A stretch of DNA of 5,179 nt from Actinomycetota bacterium (lineage in GTDB: Bacteria > Actinomycetota > Humimicrobiia > Humimicrobiales > Humimicrobiaceae), in the NCBI GenBank assembly GCA_003563375.1, contig PWSB01000036.1, positions 1-5,179 of the forward strand, read 5' to 3'. The position numbers and the translations under genes were made by a program. Below the pieces are notes generated by a model that was given only the letters and a program-made list of their open reading frames with translations, did not search any database and was not told the DNA's origin. Of this stretch, positions 1 to 5,179 are shown piece after piece. Each line of letters starts with the position of its first letter. Position 1 is the stretch's first letter.

Positions 1-156
1 GATACATCCAGCGAGGACATCCCGGTGACATCATCGCGTAGGCTAACCGCTGCCGCTCAATGACAATATCATCTGGGTCGACACGGAGCGGCACGAGGCT
101 TCGCAGTAGCGAGGGGCTACGGCATCTCTCTCCTAGTAGATCTAGGGCCGGAGTCT
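1..156. other. No recognisable gene
   Basis: I find no convincing coding region on either strand. The frame of the recombinase-like fragment downstream is open back to a TGA at 61-63. The residues it would encode before position 157 do not resemble a recombinase, and there is no good start codon or ribosome binding site. This is probably decayed mobile-element DNA. Confidence 0.4.
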
Positions 157-483
157 TTGGCTGCTGTGGTAGCGGTCAAGGAAAGCCTGGAAGGTCTCGT
201 GCATCAGTGGGAAGAGATCGAAGCTGTAGAGAAGAATGAGCTTCTGCGACTAACCCTCGCAGAAGCTCACGTGAAAGGCGCGAGGCTGACTGTCGTTAGG
301 TCAACTCTGGCTTTCCGCCCCTTGGTGGGGCTGTTCTGTCGCAGCGGGGCCGACGGGAGTCGTCTCTGCCGGGTACATCAAGGTGTCCTCACGCCTTACC
401 TCAGCAAGAGCCAGATGTCGTACAGATCGCCTGGCTTCGCCCGCTGCGGGGAGTTGACCAGCCGACGCGTTAGCGTAGAATGA
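157..483 (+). pseudogene. Remnant of the C-terminal end of a large serine recombinase
   Basis: The first 56 or so residues resemble the C-terminal tail of large serine site-specific recombinases (resolvase/invertase superfamily). A LEGLVHQWEEIEAVEKNELL stretch matches the usual L-x2-L-x3-W-E-x4-E-E-K-x-E-L-L-R pattern, followed by V-K-G and L-T-V-V-R, then A-F-R-P-L, the usual near-terminal segment. The catalytic serine domain, the recombinase domain and the zinc ribbon are all absent. The frame opens only with a TTG at 157 and has no ribosome binding site. After about residue 56 the sequence looks random until the TGA at 481-483. I read it as a dead scar of an integrated element, not an expressed gene. 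The similarity is recalled from family patterns and was not searched. Confidence 0.5.
454..481 (+). promoter_or_regulatory. Probable sigma70-type promoter of the toxin-antitoxin operon
   Basis: A TTGACC -35 box (454-459) and a TAGAAT -10 box (476-481) are separated by 16 bases. Each box has five of six consensus bases. Transcription would begin near 488, upstream of the antitoxin start chosen at 537 and downstream of the alternative ATG at 480. That ATG overlaps the -10 box, so it is unlikely to be used. Antitoxins of this type commonly autoregulate their operon, but I see no clear operator palindrome across the promoter. Confidence 0.5.
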
Positions 484-536
484 AGGCAGTGCGACCCGCA
501 GTGTCGATGGGACTGGGACGCGAAGCAAGTGGAGAT

Positions 537-845
537 ATGGCAGAAAGAACCGAGACCAGCAAGGCCGAGTGGGAGATCGCGCGGCTTGTGAGGCCCCGGC
601 TGTTTCCACATGAAGGTGCTGTGTTGCGCAGCGCGTTGCGTGCGCTGTTTGAGGCCCAGCCGGAGGTGCGGAGACAGATGGTGATTCGTGCCTACACAGC
701 TGGTGAGCTCAGCATCGGCAAGACTGCCGAGATGATGGGGGTCTCGCACGAGAGGATGAAGGAGATCTTGACCGAGGGTGGAGCAGGGATCCACCTGGGT
801 CCGCGCACGGTCGACGAGGTGCTTCGGGACGCGGAGAATGCGTGA
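537..845 (+). CDS. UPF0175-like antitoxin, partner of the PIN-domain toxin
   Basis: This 102-residue protein resembles UPF0175 antitoxins, small DNA-binding proteins encoded next to PIN-domain toxins. They neutralise the toxin and usually repress their own operon. The family signature is at residues 46-82: a RRQMVIRAYTAGELSIGKTA run followed by a helix-turn-helix-like stretch (GKTAEMMGVSHERMKEIL), then a G-I-H segment. Residues 25-45 form the preceding amphipathic helix. I chose the ATG at 537. It has a GGAG just upstream, only two bases away, which is unusually close. In-frame ATGs at 480 and 507 have no better site, and 480 lies in the predicted -10 box. The TGA stop overlaps the toxin GTG by four bases (GTGA), so the two genes would be translationally coupled. 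The antitoxin frame itself looks intact. Family assignment is from pattern recognition. Confidence 0.72.
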   Translation: MAERTETSKAEWEIARLVRPRLFPHEGAVLRSALRALFEAQPEVRRQMVIRAYTAGELSIGKTAEMMGVSHERMKEILTEGGAGIHLGPRTVDEVLRDAENA

Positions 846-1347
846 ATAAATCTTCGATGCCACGGTCCTGTCCAACTTCGCTGCTGCGGATCAGTTATCG
901 TTGCTCAAGGCTCGATACCATGGAGTGGGTTCCACGACCATAGGAGTCAGCGACGAGCTGCGTAGAGGTGTCATAGAGGGATGTCAGCACCTGGCCCCAG
1001 CTCTACAACAGATTGAGACGGTCAACCCCGAGGGATGGCTGCGCGTCTTGAGTCCGAGCTCAGCGGATGAGCGCCGCTTGCGTATGGCACTGGACCGGTC
1101 TCTCGACCCAGGCGAGGCTTCGTGCTGGGCATTGGCTGCTTCGAGAGGATTGATCTTGGGGAATGACGACTTGGCGGCGCGCAGGTTGGCAGAGAGCGAG
1201 GGCGTCAGCCTCACGGGTACGCTGGCGGTACTGGTGGCACTGGTGCGGGACGATGCGCTATCCCTCTCAGAAGCGAACACGATGCTTGAGGCCATGATCC
1301 AACGCCGGTACAGATCACCGGTGGACAAACTCGACGATCTGATCTAA
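842..1347 (+). pseudogene. PIN-domain toxin (DUF3368-like), one-base frameshift at codon 4
   Basis: PIN-domain toxins are metal-dependent RNases that cut RNA in the cytoplasm and are held inactive by the upstream antitoxin. The GTG at 842 overlaps the antitoxin stop and begins GTG-AAT-AAA. The frame then has to shift by one base to continue as IFDATVLSNFAAADQLSLLK, the typical N-terminal PIN strand with its first acidic residue. If one A is restored to the A-run at 848-850, the product is 168 residues with D6, E92 (in DPGEASCWALA) and D109/D110 (in LILGNDDLAARRLAE), the expected PIN acidic set. As written, the long frame is closed upstream by TAA at 847-849 and could start only at CTG 868 or TTG 901. 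Either start would lose D6 and so probably nuclease activity. The cause could be real inactivation or an assembly error in a homopolymer. Confidence 0.72.
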
Positions 1348-1516
1348 GAGGCGTTGGTTTCTTCTTGCGACGGTCCTGACTACCATATACCGGCGCTGTC
1401 TCATCGGGTCCTCGTGATGTGGTTGTTTGCTCTTCCGCTGGCTTTCTGTTGCCGTTCTGTCTTCTCGTCTCAGTTTGGCACGATGAGCTGGAACACCTCA
1501 GGTGGACGTCAGCGCT

Positions 1517-2962
1517 TCAAGGGGTTCTTGGCACATGCTTCCGCCAGGGGCCAGCCCAAGGCGTCAACGTCTCACGCTGAGAAGCGGTCGTCTCCGACGC
1601 CCGACGTTGCAGGCTGCCATTTGCCCAGGTCAGATCCACTGCCTGGAGTCTGCCAAAGCCACGGAACAACCGCTCGGCCCTCAGGGCTCGTCCACTCTGA
1701 CGGCAGGCTCGTTCCAGAGTCGCCCGTACAAGCAACGCGAGAAGCGTGACGAAGATCAACCCCTGGACCCGTTGGTCGCTGCGCACAAGGAGCGGACGGA
1801 GCAGCAGCGGTCCCCTGGCAGCTCGGAATTGCTTCTCCGTGCCGTCCTGACCCTTGAGTTGGGTCGGCGCGGCGTTGGCGTTCAGGTGAACGGCATTCTT
1901 CCCCAGAGCATAGCGCCCATCTATCGCTATCGCCTCAGCCAATTTCTCGCGGTCGATGCGAAGGGCCAATTGGAGCGCCCCGTCGTTCCCGCTCAACTCG
2001 ATCTGCACCAACCCCTGGGCCGGATTCCCTTTCCGGGCGGCATCCAGGCGCTGCTCGACGTAGTGCCCCTTCGTGTAGCAAAGCGTGTCGAGCTTCTTCT
2101 GGATGTCGGCCCACCGGTCTAGCAGCCCCTTCAAGTGGGTCTTGCGCTTCTTCTGGTCCAAACGCTGCCTGCCATCACTCCACAGAACCAGGCCGCGATC
2201 CCTGAACTGCTGCCCCTGGTGCTCGAAGGTGAACGGTCGCCACACTCCCTGATAGGGAACCAAGCGTGGATCGTCTGGCTTGACCCGCCGCGGGCGATAT
2301 GCCAAAGGATGAGCGGCCAATACTCTGTCGGAGACACTCCTGAGCACGGCGTCGGTCGCATTCTCCGGCGGCAGAGGCCTCAGGTAGAAGAGGTCGTGAT
2401 GGTGACAGGCCGTCACCGCTTCTGGGGTGACCATCTTGCGCTCGCTGACCAGGACGGGGCGCAGGCGCCGATGCGCCAGTGCGGGACGTGCCAGAAGCCG
2501 TAACAAGGCCCGCAGGTGCGGCAACGGACGGGTGATGTCAGCCGTGGCACCGGGCAGCACCTGATATCGGATGGGCACGTAGCCACCGTGGGTGACATCC
2601 ACCTCCAGATTCACCTGCTTGGTGTCGGGACGATGGTCGCGGCTGTACCCGTAGGCCGTCAGCTCGCTGTTGGCATAGGCGCCCTCGAAGTAGATGGAAG
2701 TGATGTCCCGGTGCAGATCGCTCAAATCCAGGTCGTAGACCTTGACCGCCCGGCTGACCAGTCTGGCCCACATCTCTCCCAGATGCGGATAGAGCTGATC
2801 CACGGCACGTCCCAGCCGATTGTCATACGCCTGGGCGGAAGAGACATCCATCATCTCCGGCAAGAACGTCTCGGTCAGCCAGTCTTGAACATGGTACCGT
2901 GGCTGTGGCGCCAGCCGGCGGTTCAAGACTAGCGATCCGAGTGCCGGACTGCTGCAAGCCAA
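1517..2962 (-). CDS. IS4/IS1634-type DDE transposase, 5' end missing
   Basis: This 481-residue frame encodes a DDE transposase of the IS4 superfamily, IS1634-like, which cuts and inserts its own element. Near the N-terminus is a LVLNRRLAPQPRYHVQDWL segment. Next come D86 in HRDITSIYFEG, the YGYSRDHRPDTKQV block (104-117), and LVSERKMVTPEAV (171-183), where the second acidic residue is expected. E376 lies in the late DGTEKQFR block. A hydrophobic GLIFVTLLALLV helix follows at 401-412. The second catalytic position reads E174 where Asp is usual, and R383 sits where the YREK-type motif has Lys. The only start is a TTG at 2962, with an in-frame TGA six bases before it. Roughly the first 30-60 residues of the family are absent. 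In another frame just upstream is RRKLTLGL, resembling the expected preceding segment. The gene is therefore truncated and perhaps frameshifted, and probably inactive. I found no terminal inverted repeats. Confidence 0.8.
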   Translation of the reverse strand: MACSSPALGSLVLNRRLAPQPRYHVQDWLTETFLPEMMDVSSAQAYDNRLGRAVDQLYPHLGEMWARLVSRAVKVYDLDLSDLHRDITSIYFEGAYANSELTAYGYSRDHRPDTKQVNLEVDVTHGGYVPIRYQVLPGATADITRPLPHLRALLRLLARPALAHRRLRPVLVSERKMVTPEAVTACHHHDLFYLRPLPPENATDAVLRSVSDRVLAAHPLAYRPRRVKPDDPRLVPYQGVWRPFTFEHQGQQFRDRGLVLWSDGRQRLDQKKRKTHLKGLLDRWADIQKKLDTLCYTKGHYVEQRLDAARKGNPAQGLVQIELSGNDGALQLALRIDREKLAEAIAIDGRYALGKNAVHLNANAAPTQLKGQDGTEKQFRAARGPLLLRPLLVRSDQRVQGLIFVTLLALLVRATLERACRQSGRALRAERLFRGFGRLQAVDLTWANGSLQRRASETTASQRETLTPWAGPWRKHVPRTP

Positions 2963-3044
2963 GGGTCAGCTTTCTCCTCGCACAATCAGTACTGCTATGG
3001 TGGGGCATCCCAAGGATAATGACCGGGAGCTCCGAGCCTTCGTC

Positions 3045-3221
3045 TCACAGCGAAGTCCGGATCTCGTCCAGCACGGGGTGTGCGACTGCCGCCTCCCCGA
3101 AGAAGACCTCAAGCTTCTCGCAGGCGTAGTCGGCGCAGTGGGCGCAATTGACCACCCCGCGTTCCAGGCCGCAGGCGCGGATCTCGCAGGTACCGCAGTC
3201 GAGGCCGCGGACAGCCATCAT
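3045..3221 (-). CDS. Short DUF3795 cysteine-rich protein
   Basis: This 58-residue protein matches the conserved C-terminal half of DUF3795, a cysteine-rich, probably metal-binding family of unknown function. The six cysteines fall in two equal units, C9-x2-C12-x4-C17 and C26-x2-C29-x4-C34. The second is the family's N-C-x2-C-x-D-Y-x-C-E-K-L signature. A LEVFF helix and a H-P-V-L-D-E-I-R end follow, as in family members. Typical members are clearly longer, with an N-terminal C-G-x-x-C segment and a middle region. Here CGLDC-like and IRxC segments are adjacent, so either the middle is deleted or only the C-terminal half survives. I chose the ATG at 3221 (GGAG nine to ten bases upstream). Starting at TTG 3302 instead would add 27 residues unlike the family and overlap the upstream gene. 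The gap to the glycosylase-like gene stop is 55 bases, which suggests one operon. Confidence 0.68.
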   Translation of the reverse strand: MMAVRGLDCGTCEIRACGLERGVVNCAHCADYACEKLEVFFGEAAVAHPVLDEIRTSL

Positions 3222-3276
3222 CTCGATGGACTCCACAACTGTCTCTCTTCTCTTGCTGGTCCCGACAGGCCACGGA

Positions 3277-3927
3277 TCATCCCATATCCGGTCTGTTGTC
3301 AACCGGTCGGGCTGAGGCGCTGGACAGGAGGGTCAGCGCCTCAGCAATGTCCTCGGCGATCATCTCTCTCTTGCTCTTCTCGATGAAGAAGCTCGGGCCA
3401 GCCTGCAGGTACGATGGGAAGACCCTCCTCCCCCGGAACGTGTACTCCTGTCCTCTGATCTTGTACGTCGAGCCGCTGGGGATGACCCTGTCCTCGCCGG
3501 CTCGTCTGGCAATGTAGTTCAAGGCCTTGATGGCCACGTCCCCCATAAGCATATACACCTGGCTGTTTGGGAAGAGCCCGATCTCTTTTTCTAGCAAGTG
3601 CGAGCATTCCTTGATAGTGGCTGCACGGATCCTATAGGCAGTCTTGCCGCACTTAACCGCCGTCGTGAGATAGACACCCATATCTAGTATGTCCTGCATC
3701 GATTCCACCTTGGCGCCCGCGTCGTTGAATGCCTGAACCGTCGTCTCTTCGAACAGGCACTCGCCCCCTGCGTAGTAGTAGTCGCGGAGTTCGGCCGGGG
3801 CGGCCTCTGAGATCATCACCATGGAGACGTCCTTTGGGTCGATCTCTATGTCGGGCACGATGTACTGCTCGTGTGTTACGTCGACGCAAGGGAACTCGGC
3901 GCATCTCACGCAGTCACTGGGATGCAT
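3277..3927 (-). CDS. Divergent uracil-DNA glycosylase superfamily protein with Fe-S-type cysteines
   Basis: This 216-residue protein has the layout of Fe-S uracil-DNA glycosylases (family 4/5 like), which remove uracil from DNA in base-excision repair. Residues 35-44 (SMVMISEAAP) correspond to the G-E-x-P-G motif, with E41 as the putative catalytic acid. The usual four cluster ligands can be matched: C6 and C9 at the N-terminus, C93 in TTAVKC, and C108 in IKECSHLL. Residues 122-136 (SQVYMLMGDVAIKAL) match the central strand-helix. At the late H-P-S motif the protein reads V-F-P-S-Y-L (169-174), so the histidine is replaced by F170. Activity on uracil is therefore uncertain. The ATG at 3927 is preceded by AAGGAG seven bases away. 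An 80-codon upstream extension in the same frame looks random. C6-x2-C9-x4-C14 closely resembles the knuckle in the downstream DUF3795 gene. Confidence 0.72.
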   Translation of the reverse strand: MHPSDCVRCAEFPCVDVTHEQYIVPDIEIDPKDVSMVMISEAAPAELRDYYYAGGECLFEETTVQAFNDAGAKVESMQDILDMGVYLTTAVKCGKTAYRIRAATIKECSHLLEKEIGLFPNSQVYMLMGDVAIKALNYIARRAGEDRVIPSGSTYKIRGQEYTFRGRRVFPSYLQAGPSFFIEKSKREMIAEDIAEALTLLSSASARPVDNRPDMG

Positions 3928-3934
3928 TGTTGAA

Positions 3935-3940
3935 CTCCTT
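3935..3940 (-). promoter_or_regulatory. Ribosome binding site of the glycosylase-like gene
   Basis: On the - strand AAGGAG lies seven bases before the ATG at 3927. It is the strongest ribosome binding site in the window and fixes the start at 3927 rather than at upstream codons in the longer open frame. I see no convincing -35/-10 pair farther upstream. Confidence 0.75.
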
Positions 3941-4085
3941 TCGAACTCTGGGCTGATAAGCGTGGCGGTCCTCCCAGCTCCCCAACAAATTGCGACTGGG
4001 GTCGCTGCAACAGGGTCTCTTGAAGTGACTCCCAAAGACTGGACACTCTTCAGGCGGTTCCTGGTTCCAGATCGAGGGCCAGTGT

Positions 4086-4250
4086 ATGCCCCTGCCGCCA
4101 CCGGGCCTCGTATCCGGCTCGGGTGAGACAACCCAAGAAGGTATGGCTCGGGTCTTGGTCGCACGTGTCATCCAAGAATCACCCGATCTTCTTGTGGGGG
4201 TCACGATCAAGAAGATTGCTGGACGGGGCACCCCCTTTCCCAAGCAGTAG
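4086..4250 (+). other. Possible 54-residue ORF, unrecognised
   Basis: An ATG at 4086, or an inner one at 4143, opens a frame ending at TAG 4248-4250. The predicted peptide starts proline-rich (MPLPPPG), then has a more protein-like middle (VLVARVIQESPDLLVGVTIK) with alternating hydrophobic residues, and ends in a basic tail. I do not recognise it. No strong ribosome binding site precedes either ATG. It may be a remnant or chance. Confidence 0.2.
4186..4216. repeat. 9-bp inverted repeat
   Basis: ATCTTCTTG (4186-4194) and CAAGAAGAT (4208-4216) are perfect inverted copies around a 13-base loop. A flanking G-T pair could extend the stem as a wobble. No T-run follows on either strand, so it does not look like an intrinsic terminator. 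It could be an operator-like palindrome, a remnant or chance. Confidence 0.4.
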
Positions 4251-4323
4251 GGATACGCCAACAGGCACGGGGCGTTCACCGGAGTCGGGGTGCGCTGTTT
4301 GGCCTCTGGCGCTCTTCGGGGCC

Positions 4324-4404
4324 ATGGTGGCCTCCGCGAAGATTTGGGAGATGCTCTTGGAAGTGGTGCGTCTTAAGGATCGGGTGAAGACACTAAACTG
4401 CTAA
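4324..4404 (+). pseudogene. Possible N-terminal remnant of a small coiled-coil protein
   Basis: The ATG at 4324 opens a 26-residue peptide, an AKIWEMLLEVVRLKDRVKTL helix followed by a short tail and TAA at 4402-4404. Its heptad-like spacing resembles the start of small hypothetical coiled-coil proteins that normally continue for about another 40-60 residues. The frames after the stop do not continue the pattern convincingly. The preceding bases have only a weak GGGG. It could be a decayed gene end or chance. Confidence 0.2.
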
Positions 4405-4564
4405 TGTCCGATGTCGAGGTGCAGTTCGTCAGTGTTGCCCAGTATACCGATTAGCTCGCGTCGTGTCAAGGGTAGTTTGGGGTGTACTGGCCGACAAGGG
4501 GTAGCTCCACACTTAATCGTGGTCAGGTGCACCACTGAGCGATGAGTGCTTTCATAGTGTTCAA

Positions 4565-4608
4565 CGACAATTAGAATTACCCACTGGCGACAATTAGAAA
4601 TGCCCACT
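4565..4608 (+). repeat. Tandem terminal repeats of the IS21 element
   Basis: Two 21-base copies, at 4565-4585 and 4588-4608, are separated by GG, a 23-base period. Both begin CGACAATTAGAA and end CCCACT, and they differ at two positions (TTA versus ATG in the middle). IS21-family ends typically carry such multiple direct repeats as transposase-binding sites. Confidence 0.8.
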
Positions 4609-4665
4609 AGGAGGATCGGGATCGTTGCTGTAAACTCGCTCAGAAAAGGGAAAGGCGAGGAGACA

Positions 4666-5179
4666 GTGACAGCGACCGATGCTCAAGTGAGGATTGTGAT
4701 GAGGGAAAGACAGAAGGGGCGGAGTCAAGAACAGGCCGCGGCAAGCAGCAATCTCAGCAGCCGGAAGACAGCGGCCAAGTACGAGAAGCTGGGGAAGTTG
4801 CCCAGCGAGATGAAGCAGGTGCGTCGCTATCGGACACGCCGGGATGTGTTCGCGCAGGACTGGCCGACGGTAGAGGAGATGCTGGAGCAGGCTCCGGGTC
4901 TGGAGGCCAAGGCGGTGTTCGAATGGTTGCGTGCGGAGTGCCCAGGGCGCTACCGGCCGGCCCAGTTGCGTACCTTTCAACGGCGGGTGTCGACTTGGAG
5001 GGCACTGCATCAGGAGAAGGTGGCCATCCTGCCGCAGTTACATAGGCCGGGTGAAGTCATGCAGACCGACGGGACCTGGCTGACGGCAATGGGAATCACG
5101 ATTCAGGGAGAGCCTTTCAAGCATATGCTGATCCACTCGGTGCTGCCGTACTCGAACTGGGAATGGGGTCGGATCGTCC
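4666..5179 (+). CDS. istA: IS21-family transposase IstA (3' end outside window)
   Basis: The 171 residues visible are the N-terminal part of an IS21 IstA transposase, a DDE/RNase H-fold enzyme that moves the element with its ATPase partner IstB. IstB would lie to the right, outside the window. Residues 4-45 form the helix-turn-helix region (GRSQEQAAASSNLSSRKTAA core). A FEWLRAECPGRYRPAQLRTF segment (85-104) and R-V-S-T-W-R follow. The catalytic core opens with P-G-E-V-M-Q-T-D-G-T-W, where D135 is the probable first DDE acid. A strand and LPYSNWEW (160-167) then run to the window edge. I chose the GTG at 4666, with GAGGAG and AAAGG upstream. An in-frame ATG at 4600 would add 22 residues but lies inside the second terminal repeat. 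The reading frame has no stop to the edge, so the gene looks intact as far as visible. Confidence 0.85.
   Translation, partial: MTATDAQVRIVMRERQKGRSQEQAAASSNLSSRKTAAKYEKLGKLPSEMKQVRRYRTRRDVFAQDWPTVEEMLEQAPGLEAKAVFEWLRAECPGRYRPAQLRTFQRRVSTWRALHQEKVAILPQLHRPGEVMQTDGTWLTAMGITIQGEPFKHMLIHSVLPYSNWEWGRIV

Larger units (their letters stand above)
3928..4557. other. Intergenic stretch of about 630 bases without a convincing gene
   Basis: This lies between the glycosylase-like gene (-) and the IS21 element (+), which diverge from it. Several frames stay open for 60-100 codons, but none shows family motifs or a good ribosome binding site. It contains a 9-bp inverted repeat (4186-4216) and two very short possible ORFs, at 4086-4250 and 4324-4404. 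The glycosylase gene promoter should lie near its left end but is not obvious. Confidence 0.5.
4558..5179 (+). mobile_element. Left end of an IS21-family insertion sequence (continues past window)
   Basis: Two tandem terminal repeats are followed at once by an IstA-type transposase gene reading inward, the standard layout of an IS21-family left end. The outer edge is set near TGTTCAACGACAATT at 4558 because IS21 ends usually start with TG. This is approximate because the right end, target duplication and istB lie outside the window. Confidence 0.7.

Noticed and set aside
1455..1480. Similarity of CTTCTCGTCTCAG near 1461 to CCTTCGTCTCACAG near 3037 as possible element ends
   Set aside because: The two are in direct, not inverted, orientation and imperfect; the right one overlaps the end of the DUF3795 gene, so they do not make a terminal repeat.
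1494..1504. CACCT-C-AGGTG palindrome between the toxin and the transposase as a terminator
   Set aside because: The arms are only five bases with a one-base centre, too tight for a hairpin, and no T-run follows.
1502..2122. Long + strand open frame of 206 codons antisense to the transposase
   Set aside because: It is complementary to a frame with clear transposase motifs, and its own translation has no family features.
3928..4164. N-terminal extension of the glycosylase-like gene up to 4164
   Set aside because: The extension is arginine- and proline-rich with no recognisable domain, and the ATG at 3927 has a strong ribosome binding site and begins at the conserved cysteines.
4520..4540. GGTGCACC palindrome upstream of the IS21 end
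   Set aside because: It is a short eight-base palindrome with offset flanks and no link to a gene start; expected by chance.
4401..5010. Open frames on the - strand across the IS21 end and istA
   Set aside because: They are complementary to istA or to its terminal repeats, and their composition is proline/serine-rich without motifs.
1..5179. CRISPR array, tRNA or rRNA
   Set aside because: I see no regularly spaced repeats beyond the two IS21 end copies, and no cloverleaf or rRNA-like sequence.

Overview
The window is a GC-rich bacterial (or possibly archaeal) accessory segment. It is a mosaic of mobile-element pieces, one toxin-antitoxin operon and a small two-gene module. No rRNA, tRNA or core gene is present, so the host cannot be named. 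A DUF3795 protein, a divergent Fe-S-type uracil-DNA glycosylase homologue and IS4/IS1634-like plus IS21-like transposases together would suit an environmental bacterium such as Chloroflexota, but that is a guess.

Layout. Positions 1-156 hold nothing recognisable. 157-483 (+) reads as the decayed C-terminal tail of a large serine recombinase. A good sigma70-like promoter (454-481) leads into a type II toxin-antitoxin operon on the + strand. It comprises a UPF0175-like antitoxin (537-845) and a PIN-domain toxin (842-1347). The two genes would overlap by four bases (GTGA), but the toxin carries a one-base frameshift just after its start. Converging on it from the - strand is a 5'-truncated IS4/IS1634-type transposase (2962-1517).

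Upstream of that transposase on the - strand lie two small genes in tandem: a divergent uracil-DNA glycosylase superfamily protein (3927-3277) and a shortened DUF3795 cysteine-rich protein (3221-3045). They are close enough to be co-transcribed. Both carry a near-identical C-x2-C-A-[DE]-[FY]-x-C metal-binding-like knuckle, the most intriguing signal here.

Positions 3928-4557 contain no convincing gene, only two very short possible ORFs and a 9-bp inverted repeat. From about 4558 to the right edge runs the left end of an IS21-family element: two tandem 21-base terminal repeats followed by istA, which is cut by the window end.

Functionally, the only coherent units are the toxin-antitoxin pair (probably defective as written), the glycosylase-like/DUF3795 pair, and the IS21 element, which appears intact as far as it can be seen.
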